Below, piece after piece: positions 54,125 to 62,593 of a DNA stretch of 64,000 bases. How positions within the stretch are numbered: position 1 is the stretch's first letter; each line of letters begins with the position of its first letter. The notes beneath the pieces are model-generated. The model did not search any database. It saw only the letters and a list, made by a program, of their open reading frames with translations, and was not told where the DNA came from. Location: assembly GCA_017433825.1 (NCBI GenBank), contig JAFRGL010000016.1, positions 62,001-126,000 of the forward strand, in the 5' to 3' direction. The translations under genes were made by a program, and so were the position numbers. This stretch comes from Eubacterium sp. GTDB taxonomy: Bacteria; Bacillota; Clostridia; Lachnospirales; Lachnospiraceae.

Positions 54125-55681
54125 ATGAGCGCTTTTAAACTGAACGTTGTAAGGGACAATGTAATTAAAGAAATAACCGCTTCTGCGGATGAAAGCATCC
54201 TGCATGCCTTAAGGGAAGCGGGTTACACCGAACCCGATGCCCCCTGCGGCGGCAAAGGACTTTGTAAAAAATGCAATGTCAGGGTCACCGGCAAGGTTAA
54301 ATCCGTTGAAACCGGCGAAACAAAAGACGTTATAGAGGAAGAACTGCTCTCCTGCCGTTATGAACCCGCTTCGGACCTTACGGTAATCCTCGCGGCCAGC
54401 ACCCAGATGAACGTCGCTGTCCACGGTGCCGAAGATCTGGATGCCGGCGGAAGCGGCCTGGGATTCGCTGTCGATATCGGCACCACTACCGTCGCCTCCT
54501 TCCTTTATGATCTGGAAACCGGAAAATCCCTGGGCAAGCTGGGCGACCGTAATGCCCAGAGAAGCTATGGCGCAGACGTAATCAGCCGTATCAACGCCTG
54601 CAGCGAAGGCAAACTGCCCGTCCTGGCCAAGGCTATCCGTACCCAGCTGACCGGCATGGCAGGGAAGCTTTGTGATTCCGCCTACCGCTCCACCAGGGAA
54701 ATCACCCAGATAACGGTAGCGGGAAACACCACTATCCAGCATCTTTTCGCGGAGCTTTCGCCCGTCAATATCGGTGTTGCCCCCTTCACACCGGAAAGCC
54801 TCTTCGGCGACCACCGTCCTTCTTCTGAATGCCTGCCGGATCTGGATGCCGATGCCGACGTATACATGACACCGGCAGTTGCAGGCTACGTGGGCGGCGA
54901 CATCACCGCCGGAATGTATGCCTCAGGCTGTGACAAGGCGGAAGGGCTGTGGCTGTACATCGACATCGGAACAAACGGCGAGATGGCCCTGGGCAATAAA
55001 AACGGCTATGTCAGCTGCGCGACAGCTGCCGGACCGGCCTTTGAAGGCGCGGAAATCGCCTGCGGTATGGACGGTTCCCCCGGCGCGATAGACAAGGTCA
55101 AGGTTGCGGACGGTGATGTGGCGGTCCATGTCATCGGTGATATCCAGGCGAAAGGCGTCTGCGGAAGCGGACTTATCGATGCCATTGCCTGCATGCTGCA
55201 GCTCGGCGTTATCGCCGAAACCGGCAGGATGCTGAACGCTGACGAACTCCCCGAAAAGCTGGCAAAGCGTATTTTCAAAACCGAAGACGGCTTCAACGCC
55301 TTTATGCTTAAAGACGGTATCTATATTGCTGCACAGGATGTACGTGAAGTCCAGCTGGCCAAGGCAGCTATCCGGGCCGGCGCTGAAACCCTTCTGGAGA
55401 CCCAGGGAAAGACAGCTTCCGATATAACGGCGCTGGTTATCGCCGGCGGCTTCGGCAGTTATATGGACAAACTGAGCGCCCTGGCCATCGGCCTTCTGCC
55501 TGAAGTAAACCCGGATATCATCCGTCATGTCGGCAATGCTGCCGGTGCAGGTGCTGTCATTGCCCTGACGGAAGACGGCAGGAAAGCGATGGAGGAATTT
55601 ACAAAGGAAGTCGGTTACCTGGAGCTCTCCTCTTCTTCCGAATTCATGGAAAACTACGTCGAATACATGGGATTCGAATAA
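54125..55681 (+). CDS. Corrinoid protein activating enzyme (short RACo-type, 518 aa)
   Basis: Reactivates the Co(II) form of the methyl-carrier corrinoid protein with ATP and a [2Fe-2S] cluster. Cluster ligands are C41, C47, C50 and C77 (CGGKGLCKKC, LLSCRY). The ATPase domain begins at AVDIGTTTVASF (about 117) and includes YIDIGTNGEMALGN and VIAGGFGSYMDKL. Compared with the 644-residue RACo at 24.8 kb it goes almost directly from ferredoxin domain to ATPase domain, lacking the linker domain of about 110 residues. It is the last structural gene of the methyltransferase cluster. Confidence 0.92.
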   Translation: MSAFKLNVVRDNVIKEITASADESILHALREAGYTEPDAPCGGKGLCKKCNVRVTGKVKSVETGETKDVIEEELLSCRYEPASDLTVILAASTQMNVAVHGAEDLDAGGSGLGFAVDIGTTTVASFLYDLETGKSLGKLGDRNAQRSYGADVISRINACSEGKLPVLAKAIRTQLTGMAGKLCDSAYRSTREITQITVAGNTTIQHLFAELSPVNIGVAPFTPESLFGDHRPSSECLPDLDADADVYMTPAVAGYVGGDITAGMYASGCDKAEGLWLYIDIGTNGEMALGNKNGYVSCATAAGPAFEGAEIACGMDGSPGAIDKVKVADGDVAVHVIGDIQAKGVCGSGLIDAIACMLQLGVIAETGRMLNADELPEKLAKRIFKTEDGFNAFMLKDGIYIAAQDVREVQLAKAAIRAGAETLLETQGKTASDITALVIAGGFGSYMDKLSALAIGLLPEVNPDIIRHVGNAAGAGAVIALTEDGRKAMEEFTKEVGYLELSSSSEFMENYVEYMGFE

Positions 55682-55773
55682 AGTACCGGTATGAACAAAA
55701 ATCTTTCTTATAATCCTGCGAAATTTTGTACATTCGTTCAGGTCCTGAAAAGGCTTTTAAAGCCTTTGGATAC

Positions 55774-55925
55774 TTGCATTTTCCGATAATTGATGCTATT
55801 ATAATGTCATAAGAAAAGGTTATGAGTCCATAAGCATTTATGTTTTGGATGCATGCAGGATTTGTTCTATTTGTACACAGCAGGAAAACGGCGGCTGCCC
55901 TTTAAAGGCGGCCGTTCGTTTTATC
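55774..55925 (+). other. Non-coding segment with promoter-like, operator and hairpin elements
   Basis: Within the 391-bp gap before lysR, a TATAAT (55800-55805) with a poorly spaced TTGCAT (55774-55779) is followed at once by the operator-like palindrome. About 80 bp on, an imperfect GC-rich hairpin (55885-55913) precedes TTCGTTTTAT. An A/T-symmetric AAAGGCTTTTAAAGCCTTT (about 55748-55767) upstream may end the activating-enzyme transcript. A short transcript is possible; no gene of any length is evident. Confidence 0.35.
55807..55825. promoter_or_regulatory. Operator-like palindrome upstream of the LysR gene
   Basis: TCATAA, GAAAAGG, TTATGA: the third copy of the TCATAA-N7-TTATGA element, directly after a TATAAT box and about 250 bp before the regulator start. 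It supports self-control by the adjacent LysR protein. Confidence 0.6.
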
Positions 55926-56072
55926 CGCATTTGTCATACCTGCCCGAAAGATCGGCTGTGGATTCTTTCCTTTTTTATATAATCAAAACATTGATTATAG
56001 TATAATTATATGTTATCATTTTTACAATTAGGCTATGATTTGATTATGAACAAAAGATAAGGACAGAATACC

Positions 56073-56954
56073 ATGACCATTATCCAGTTACGTTATTTCA
56101 ATGCAGTATGCCAGTACCTTAATATAACCCGGGCCGCAGAAGCGCTGCAGGTTTCCCAGCCCGCGGTTTCCAACGCCATCCGCGACCTGGAAGAAGAGCT
56201 TTCCGTGAAGCTTTTCTACCGTGTCAAAAAGAAAATGGCTATAACTAAGGAAGGCGAGTTTTTCCTGGACAAATCCATGCAGATTGTATCGGCAGTGGAT
56301 AACCTGTCCGCGTCGATGAAGGAAATGGCGGAAAACAGTTCCCTTATACGGATAGGCATCTCTCCTATCTTCAACACGCTGTACTTCCCGCAGATAATCT
56401 CCTCCTTCCGTTCCCAGTATCCTTCCATCAAACTGTCCATTGAGGAATGCGGTTCCCTGGACTGCAGGGCGAAGGTGCTCAACAATGAACTTGATCTGGC
56501 GATTGCCGTAACGAACGATATTACGTCCCCCAGGCTTAACACCCGGGATATCATCAGCACCCGGCTTGTATACGTGGTTTCAAAAAAGCATCCGCTGGCC
56601 GGGCACACGGTGATTAACGTGGAGGATATCGGTGATTCCCCGATGATTCTCTCCGGCAGCGGTTCATATTCGAACGCGCTTATCAACAACCTCTTCAAGA
56701 GCCGCGGAATGCAGCCCAATGTGATTCTGTATTCCGATCAGGTAACCAGCGTTTTAAGGATGCTGCAGGGCGGGATAGCCGGCGCAGTCACCTACATGGG
56801 CTTCTCTGCCCTGGACGACGACCTTGTGGAGATTCCCTTTGCCCAGGTAGCCCCCTACATCCGTGTGGGCCTGGTGGAAAAACAGGATGAATTCATGTAC
56901 AGCGATATGACGGAATTCATTGATTTCATCAAATTCAATTACGATAAAAAATAA
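56073..56954 (+). CDS. LysR-type regulator of the methyltransferase cluster
   Basis: A 293-residue LysR protein with the N-terminal winged helix (QLRYFNAVCQYLNITRAAEA, SQPAVSNAIRDLEEEL) and a periplasmic-binding-like effector domain (LIRIGISPIFNTLYFPQI). It follows the activating-enzyme gene in the same direction, and the shared TCATAA-N7-TTATGA palindromes make it the best candidate to switch the cluster on when the methyl donor is present. A TATAAT lies at 56001-56006. Effector unknown. Confidence 0.92.
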   Translation: MTIIQLRYFNAVCQYLNITRAAEALQVSQPAVSNAIRDLEEELSVKLFYRVKKKMAITKEGEFFLDKSMQIVSAVDNLSASMKEMAENSSLIRIGISPIFNTLYFPQIISSFRSQYPSIKLSIEECGSLDCRAKVLNNELDLAIAVTNDITSPRLNTRDIISTRLVYVVSKKHPLAGHTVINVEDIGDSPMILSGSGSYSNALINNLFKSRGMQPNVILYSDQVTSVLRMLQGGIAGAVTYMGFSALDDDLVEIPFAQVAPYIRVGLVEKQDEFMYSDMTEFIDFIKFNYDKK

Positions 56955-57018
56955 TAGTGCGTTGTTCTTATTTCTGTGATACAATACACACTAATTACAT
57001 CGAAATAAGGAGAAAACG

Positions 57019-58755
57019 ATGTCCGATGAAAGCTTAAAGGCCATGGAGGCCGAAGCGGAAGAAAATACCAACTTTATCTACAATTTTATCAAAGAGGATA
57101 TTGCGGCCGGGGGCCAGTACGAAGGCATGGCTGTACATACCCGTTTTCCGCCCGAACCCAACGGCTACCTGCACATCGGCCACTGCAAGGCATTGTGCAT
57201 AGATTTCGGTATGGCGGAGAAATTTAACGGCCTGTGCAACCTCAGGATGGATGATACCAACCCCGCCAAGGAAGATACGGAATACGTGGACGCCATCAAA
57301 CAGGATATCCACTGGCTCGGATTTGACTGGGGCGACCGTTTTTACTATGGATCCGACTATTTCCCGCAGGACTACGAATACGCTGTAGAACTGATTAAAA
57401 AGGGCCTTGCCTACGTCTGTGAGCTTTCCCCGGAGGAATTCAAGGCGAACCGCGGCGATACGTCCACGCCGGCTGTTTCCCCCTACAGGGACAGGCCCAT
57501 TGAGGAGAATCTTGCGCTTTTCGAGAAAATGAAAAACGGGGAAATCCCCGAGGGAAAGATGACCCTGCGGGCAAAGATCGACCTGGCCAGCGGCAATTTC
57601 AACATGCGCGACCCGGTTATTTACCGCATCCGGTTCATTAATCATCACCGTCAGGGTACAAAGTGGTGCATTTTCCCGATGTACGACTTCGCCCATCCCA
57701 TCCAGGACGCACTGGAAGGCATCACCCACTCCCTCTGCTCCCTGGAATACGAAGACCACCGTCCGCTTTACGACTGGGTGGTAAGCAACGTGTCCATCCC
57801 CTACCACAAACCCCGCCAGATCGAGTTTGCCCGTCTCGGCATCGACCATACGGTGATGAGCAAGCGCAAACTGCGCAGACTGGTGGAGGAAGGCTATGTA
57901 TCCGGCTGGGATGATCCCCGGATGCCTACGCTCTGCGGCCTGAGAAGACGCGGCTATACCCCGGCTTCCATCCGGAATTTCTGCGAAACCATCGGCGTGG
58001 GCAAAAGCTCAAACATCATCGAATACGCGGAGCTGGAGCGTTGCCTGAGGGACGACCTCAACAAAACCGCCGAACGTACCATGGCGGTCCTGCATCCCGT
58101 AAAACTTACTGTGACCAACTATCCCGAAGGTCAGGTGGAGGAATTCGAAGTGGAGAACAATCCGCTGGATCCGGCTGCCGGTACGCACACCATTACCTTC
58201 AGCCGCAATCTGTGGATTGAAGCGGATGATTTCCTGGAAACGCCCATTCCGAAATACAAGAGGCTGTATCCCGGCAATGAAGTCCGGCTGAAAGGCACTT
58301 ACCTTGTAACCTGCACCGGCTGCGTGAAGGATGAAGAGGGAAATGTGACGGAAGTTCTCTGCGAATATGACCCGGAATCCAGAGGCGGCAATCCGGCTGA
58401 CGGCCGTAAAGTGAAAGGTGCCACCATCCACTGGGTGGATGACGCCGGCTGCACGGAGGCTGAGGTCCGTCTGTATGACAACCTGTTTTCGGACGCACAG
58501 CCCGACGGCCCGGACAAGAATTTCCTGGACTGCCTGAACCCTGACAGCCTGACAGTGCTTACAGGCTGCAAGGTGGAAAAAGGCATGGCTGACATTGCCC
58601 GAGCCTACGACGAAACGGAGAACAAAACGGGCGTCAACGCACCCGCTTTCCAGTTCATGCGGGTCGGCTTCTTCTGTCTGGACAACAAGGACAGTACGCC
58701 GGAACACCTGGTATTCAACCGTACGGTATCCCTGAAAGACGGATTTAAAAAATAA
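57019..58755 (+). CDS. glnS: Glutaminyl-tRNA synthetase
   Basis: Charges tRNA-Gln with glutamine. The class I signatures are intact: PPEPNGYLHIGHCKA (HIGH motif, about residues 40-54) and VMSKRKL (KMSKS motif, about 277-283). The C-terminal anticodon-binding beta-barrels are present, and the 578 residues fit the bacterial enzyme. GGAG precedes the ATG and a strong terminator follows. A single-gene housekeeping unit. Confidence 0.97.
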   Translation: MSDESLKAMEAEAEENTNFIYNFIKEDIAAGGQYEGMAVHTRFPPEPNGYLHIGHCKALCIDFGMAEKFNGLCNLRMDDTNPAKEDTEYVDAIKQDIHWLGFDWGDRFYYGSDYFPQDYEYAVELIKKGLAYVCELSPEEFKANRGDTSTPAVSPYRDRPIEENLALFEKMKNGEIPEGKMTLRAKIDLASGNFNMRDPVIYRIRFINHHRQGTKWCIFPMYDFAHPIQDALEGITHSLCSLEYEDHRPLYDWVVSNVSIPYHKPRQIEFARLGIDHTVMSKRKLRRLVEEGYVSGWDDPRMPTLCGLRRRGYTPASIRNFCETIGVGKSSNIIEYAELERCLRDDLNKTAERTMAVLHPVKLTVTNYPEGQVEEFEVENNPLDPAAGTHTITFSRNLWIEADDFLETPIPKYKRLYPGNEVRLKGTYLVTCTGCVKDEEGNVTEVLCEYDPESRGGNPADGRKVKGATIHWVDDAGCTEAEVRLYDNLFSDAQPDGPDKNFLDCLNPDSLTVLTGCKVEKGMADIARAYDETENKTGVNAPAFQFMRVGFFCLDNKDSTPEHLVFNRTVSLKDGFKK

Positions 58756-58780
58756 AACATATCAAAGCTTAAAAATAAGA

Positions 58781-58822
58781 ACGGCCCCGGCAGAAGGAAA
58801 ACTTCCGCCGGGGCCGTTGTTT
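58781..58822 (+). terminator. Terminator after glnS
   Basis: ACGGCCCCGGC (58781-58791) pairs perfectly with GCCGGGGCCGT (58807-58817), followed by TGTTTTTC. An inner GGAA/TTCC pair extends the fold. Confidence 0.92.
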
Positions 58823-58856
58823 TTCATTTATGCTGTTCAGAAAAGTATACCGTTCA

Positions 58857-59393
58857 TCAGATGAGCACACAGCAGGTGTAGGTCAGTGTACCGGGACCGT
58901 AATAATACTTCACGCCCGAAGCGCCGCATACCTGGCTGACGTTCAGCCCGCAGGCTTCCATGGAAGGCTGTGCCTTGTCCGGGAAACGGCAGGGTGCATC
59001 CGGATAGGTGCATTCCGCGCAGTTCTCACAGGACTCTCCCGCGCCCATAAGCATGCATCTGGTTTCGGAAGCATGCAGCCTGTCTGCCAGAGCGTTAAAA
59101 CGTTCCTTCTGTGTCTGTGCGCCTTCCGCCATTGCCTCAAAATCAAAGCTGTCCTCCAGCTCAACAGTGGTCTGTACAAGCAGGCCCGTGCTGAACTTTT
59201 TCACCTTCTCGGCCATATCTTCCAGTGTGCCGCAGCCGGGCGGGCATGTCCAGCTTCTGCCGTAGTGTGCGCATTTGTTGGCTGCGCACATATCCCGGAC
59301 TTCCGGCTGGAATACGAGCGCATTCATATTCACTTCGCCGAAATGCTCAAATCCGATCTCTTCCGCTGCTTTTTTCAGGTCCTCAATGTTCAT
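58857..59393 (-). CDS. DUF2284 putative metal-binding protein, 178 aa
   Basis: The sequence matches the DUF2284 pattern: CAHYGRSWTCPPGCG near residues 41-55, then a second cysteine-rich part, CENCAECTYPDAPCRFP, and a late SMEACGLNV. The many paired cysteines suggest an Fe-S cluster or zinc. Function unknown; such proteins are common in strict anaerobes. GGAG precedes the ATG. The small acetyltransferase gene lies 24 bases upstream in the same direction. Confidence 0.82.
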   Translation of the reverse strand: MNIEDLKKAAEEIGFEHFGEVNMNALVFQPEVRDMCAANKCAHYGRSWTCPPGCGTLEDMAEKVKKFSTGLLVQTTVELEDSFDFEAMAEGAQTQKERFNALADRLHASETRCMLMGAGESCENCAECTYPDAPCRFPDKAQPSMEACGLNVSQVCGASGVKYYYGPGTLTYTCCVLI

Positions 59394-59417
59394 CTTTGTA
59401 CTCCTTAAATGTATTGC

Positions 59418-59675
59418 TTAATCAACAGGGTGCTTTTCCAGCCATTTCACGGCATACGAACAGGTTGCCGTCACTTTGCCGCCCTTTTCTTTTATGGCAT
59501 CAACAGCCATCTGTGTCAGCTTGCCGGCTATACCCTGACCGCCCATGGAAGGATGCACAAAGGTATGATCGATGCAGAACACGCCGCTCTCCTTCTCCGG
59601 GAAGGTAATCTCCGCCAGCAGGCTGCCGGAATCGTCCGTGCTGTAGATTCTGTTCTCTTCTTTTATGAATTCCAT
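59418..59675 (-). CDS. Small GNAT-like N-acetyltransferase, 85 aa
   Basis: A minimal GNAT domain of the YjdJ/GCN5-related type: FCIDHTFVHPSMGGQGIAGKLTQMAVD carries the acetyl-CoA loop (GGQGIAGKL), and the end CSYAVKWLEKHPV is typical of this short family. Substrate unknown. AGGAG precedes the ATG. Probably co-transcribed with the DUF2284 gene that follows. Confidence 0.85.
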   Translation of the reverse strand: MEFIKEENRIYSTDDSGSLLAEITFPEKESGVFCIDHTFVHPSMGGQGIAGKLTQMAVDAIKEKGGKVTATCSYAVKWLEKHPVD

Positions 59676-59724
59676 ATTTCTTCTCCTTTTTGCCGAACCG
59701 TCTTAAGGGAACGAAAAGCAGGCA

Positions 59725-60387
59725 TTACACCCTTGCCCTTCGAAGCTTTGCCTTGACGATTTCGCAGACAACAAGCACTACGAGTGAAACGATTAGGATT
59801 TTCAGCCAGGTTTCATTTGAAAACACAAATCTCTCACGCATATTCTTGTCTGCTTCGCCTGCCATGCCTTCATCACAGCGGAACTTCCACCTCAGGCCGG
59901 AAAGTCCGGTTTCGAGGATTTCCTCAGAAACATCCGGAATATTGATTGTCATGATGAGAACCGTTTCACATCCCGAATAAATCATTCCCAGCTTAATCTC
60001 ATCGATAACTTTTCCGCTCTTTACCAGAGGCGTCGCAAACATACTGGTCGGCTTTTCCTGCTTGAAGCTGAGCGACATATCGCTCATAAGCAGTCTGGCC
60101 GAATCGTTTTCGCAGTATACCGTAATAAACAGATTCGCCTTAAGGTTCCTGCTTTCATCGTTCTTCAGCAGTATCCTGGCGGTCAGGTCTTTTCCCGGTA
60201 CAGCCTGGGAATAGTCAAACAGCTCCGTCATGGGCTCGCCGGTTTCCGCGTTGTAAAAATAATCGTCTGAAGCGCCTTCGAAAATACACTGACCGGTTTC
60301 ACTCTCCGCATAAACCGAAGACAGATTTCCTGCTGCCGCGGCAAATACTGCCACCAGCAAAATGAAAGTTTTAACAAGCTTTTTCAT
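59725..60387 (-). CDS. Secreted protein with C-terminal membrane anchor
   Basis: Not recognised. After MKKLVKTFILLVAVFAAAAG (signal peptide) comes a soluble domain of about 155 residues predicted to be mostly beta, and then one membrane helix near the C-terminus (LKILIVSLVVLVVCEIV) with a basic tail (KAKLRRARV). It is likely held on the outer face of the membrane. The ATG at 60387 puts the signal peptide at the start and has AAAGG 10 bases upstream; an ATG six codons earlier (60405) is possible. No sortase motif. Confidence 0.75.
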   Translation of the reverse strand: MKKLVKTFILLVAVFAAAAGNLSSVYAESETGQCIFEGASDDYFYNAETGEPMTELFDYSQAVPGKDLTARILLKNDESRNLKANLFITVYCENDSARLLMSDMSLSFKQEKPTSMFATPLVKSGKVIDEIKLGMIYSGCETVLIMTINIPDVSEEILETGLSGLRWKFRCDEGMAGEADKNMRERFVFSNETWLKILIVSLVVLVVCEIVKAKLRRARV

Positions 60388-60454
60388 AACTTTATCGCCT
60401 TTCATTATCGTACCAGGATATTATACTTCCAAATCCGGTTTTCTTCAACTGTAA

Positions 60455-60784
60455 TTATTCTTCTTTTTCACGTCCGGCCGTTTCTTCCCTGAGGGGACGC
60501 AGCCACCTTTCGTTTTCAGCAATCAGGTTATAGATTCCGTCCTCCGACAGAACGCCGCGCTTCAGATCCTGCGGAAACTGACCGGCTTCGTCTGCCTCAA
60601 AATCCTGCTTCCAAAGCGGTCCCGTATAATAGTTTTCCAGTTCTGCCATTTCCGGCTGCAGGTCTGCCCAGGTATTGAATGCTTTGCCAAGTTCAGCAAG
60701 CGCATCCTGCACCTGCTGATAGATGCTTTCGTAATACTGAATTCTCTCCACAGGGCTGTCACCCGGTTTCCGTTTTAAACTCAT
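60455..60784 (-). CDS. DUF4298 protein, 109 aa
   Basis: A short helical protein that fits DUF4298: RIQYYESIYQQVQDALAEL near residues 14-32, then ENYYTGPLWKQDFEADEAGQ and the conserved RGVLSEDGIYNLI. Cytoplasmic, function unknown. GGAGA precedes the ATG. It lies between the tRNA and the membrane-anchored protein and has no evident partner. Confidence 0.8.
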   Translation of the reverse strand: MSLKRKPGDSPVERIQYYESIYQQVQDALAELGKAFNTWADLQPEMAELENYYTGPLWKQDFEADEAGQFPQDLKRGVLSEDGIYNLIAENERWLRPLREETAGREKEE

Positions 60785-60861
60785 CTCTGTCTCCTTATCT
60801 GATCATTTCTGCAATAATCTCCAGTTAAAAATAAAAGGACCGGAATACTCCGATCCTTGCG

Positions 60862-60933
60862 CAGTAGATAGGGGAATCGAACCCCTGTTTCCGCCGTGAG
60901 AGGGCGGCGTCTTGACCGCTTGACCAATCTACC
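60862..60933 (-). tRNA. tRNA-Glu (anticodon CTC)
   Basis: A 72-nt cloverleaf on the minus strand. The acceptor GGTAGAT pairs with ATCTACT (one G-U), with discriminator G. The D-arm is TTGGTCAAGCGGTCAAGAC, the anticodon arm CCGCC-CTCTCAC-GGCGG gives CTC, and the T-arm AGGGG-TTCGATT-CCCCT is perfect. CCA is not encoded. Confidence 0.95.
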
Positions 60934-60982
60934 GAACAAAAAGCATTTTACTATCTGCCGGCTCTTTTGTCAAGCAGATTTG

Positions 60983-61762
60983 CTAAATATTTTCCTTCTG
61001 TAAGCCGGCATCGCTGTCCAGCGCGGGGTATTCGATATTTACCAGCGTCAGTCCGTGGGCCGGGGCGGTAGGCCCGGCTTCTTTCCTGCTTCGGCTTTCC
61101 AGTATTTCCGCCACATGTTCCGGCGGATACTCTCCTTTTCCCACCTCAATCAGTGTTCCGGCAATGATGCGGACCATATTGTACAGGAAACCGTTCCCGG
61201 TGACGGAAAGCGTTATCATGCCGTCCCTTTCCCCGTCAATAGTCAGTCTGTAAATCGTCCTTACCGTGGTTTTCGAGGAATAGCCTGCCGCGGCAAAGGC
61301 CGCGAAATCATGCTCTCCGGTCAGATACAGCCCCGCAGCGCGCATTCTGTCCACATCCAGCCTGCCGTGCAGATGAAGGCTGTAAAGCCTTGTCAGGGGA
61401 TTCTCGAAGGCAGAATGCCAGATTCTGTATTCGTAGGTCTTGATTGTCTCGGTAAACCGCGGATGAAAGGAAAGCGGCACTTCCCTCGAGCCGGTAATCC
61501 GTATATCCGGAGGCAGGGAAACGTTCAAGCCGTAGGCGTATTTCTCACCGGGAATCAGGGTTTCCGTATCAAAGGCGGCGGCATTGCCCAGGGCATGTAC
61601 GCCGGCGTCTGTCCGGGAAGCAGACATGATATGGATATCCTCTTTCAGCCACTCGCTTAAAGTCTCCTCCAGCACCTGCTGGACGGTAATGCCGTTCTTC
61701 TGGAACTGGAAGCCGCAGTAACTGGTGCCGTCATAGGCCACCTTCAGCAGTATTCTTCTCAT
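60983..61762 (-). CDS. truA: tRNA pseudouridine synthase A
   Basis: Makes pseudouridine at positions 38-40 of tRNA anticodon arms. The catalytic aspartate is in SASRTDAGVHALGN (near residue 52). Other family marks are VAYDGTSYCGFQFQKN at the start and NGFLYNMVRIIAGTLIEVG in the second half. Full length at 259 residues. It is the last gene of the ecfA1-ecfA2-ecfT-truA unit, an order common in Firmicutes, and begins 4 bases after the ecfT stop. Confidence 0.96.
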   Translation of the reverse strand: MRRILLKVAYDGTSYCGFQFQKNGITVQQVLEETLSEWLKEDIHIMSASRTDAGVHALGNAAAFDTETLIPGEKYAYGLNVSLPPDIRITGSREVPLSFHPRFTETIKTYEYRIWHSAFENPLTRLYSLHLHGRLDVDRMRAAGLYLTGEHDFAAFAAAGYSSKTTVRTIYRLTIDGERDGMITLSVTGNGFLYNMVRIIAGTLIEVGKGEYPPEHVAEILESRSRKEAGPTAPAHGLTLVNIEYPALDSDAGLQKENI

Positions 61763-61765
61763 AAC

Positions 61766-62569
61766 TCACCAGTGAATCAGGATACGGAAAACAATTACGA
61801 CAGCCAGGTAGCACAGCATTATCAGATACATGATGCCGTCTCTTCGCGCATACTTCAGGGGCTTCATCTGGGTACGGCCGTCACCGCCGTGGTAGCACCT
61901 GGCTTCCATGGCCATGGCCAGGTCCGTTGCCCGCCGGAAAGCGGTGACAAAAAGCGGTACCAGAATCGGGATCATGGCCCGGATTCTGTTCATGAAGCCC
62001 TTCCCCTCGAAATTCGCCCCCCTGGCCATCTGGGCTTTCTTAATCTTCTCGGTTTCCTCCGACAGGATGGGAATGAACCTCAGGGAAATGGACATCATCA
62101 TGGCTATGGAATGCACCGGCACCTTAATCCTGTTCAGAGGCCGGAACAGTCTTTCCATGGCATCTGTCAGCTGGTTCGGCGTTGTGGTCAGCGACATCTG
62201 CGAGATGCCCAGCACCAGGAGAATCAGGCGCACAGCCATCAGGAAAGCCATGGTAAGGCCTTCCGAGGTAATCTTCAGCAGCTTCCACTGCCAGATAATC
62301 GTACCGTCCGTCATGAATACATTCAATACAACGGTGATTACCAGAATGAAGGTAAGGGCTTTCAGTCCCTTGAACATATATTTCAGGGGTATCCTTGAAA
62401 TCCCTATCAGGGTGAAGAGATAGGCTGCGCATACGATGTAGCCGTAATTTCTCACCATGAAAATGGAAACGACATAAACCAGCATGCCGATAAACTTCAC
62501 CCGCGGGTCCAGCCGGTGAATAACGGAATTGGTCGGATAATACTGGCCTATGGTAATATCACCAAACAT
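61766..62569 (-). CDS. ecfT: Energy-coupling factor transporter T component, housekeeping
   Basis: The shared membrane scaffold for group II ECF vitamin transporters. It has 267 residues with several hydrophobic helices. The two coupling-helix motifs with Ala-Arg-Gly are visible as KKAQMARGANFEGKG and AMEARCYHGGDGR. It lies between ecfA2 and truA. It differs from the dedicated T protein of the cobamide transporter at 43.5 kb. Confidence 0.95.
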   Translation of the reverse strand: MFGDITIGQYYPTNSVIHRLDPRVKFIGMLVYVVSIFMVRNYGYIVCAAYLFTLIGISRIPLKYMFKGLKALTFILVITVVLNVFMTDGTIIWQWKLLKITSEGLTMAFLMAVRLILLVLGISQMSLTTTPNQLTDAMERLFRPLNRIKVPVHSIAMMMSISLRFIPILSEETEKIKKAQMARGANFEGKGFMNRIRAMIPILVPLFVTAFRRATDLAMAMEARCYHGGDGRTQMKPLKYARRDGIMYLIMLCYLAVVIVFRILIHW

Positions 62570-62593
62570 TGCAGTTCTCCATGGAGTTTCTTT

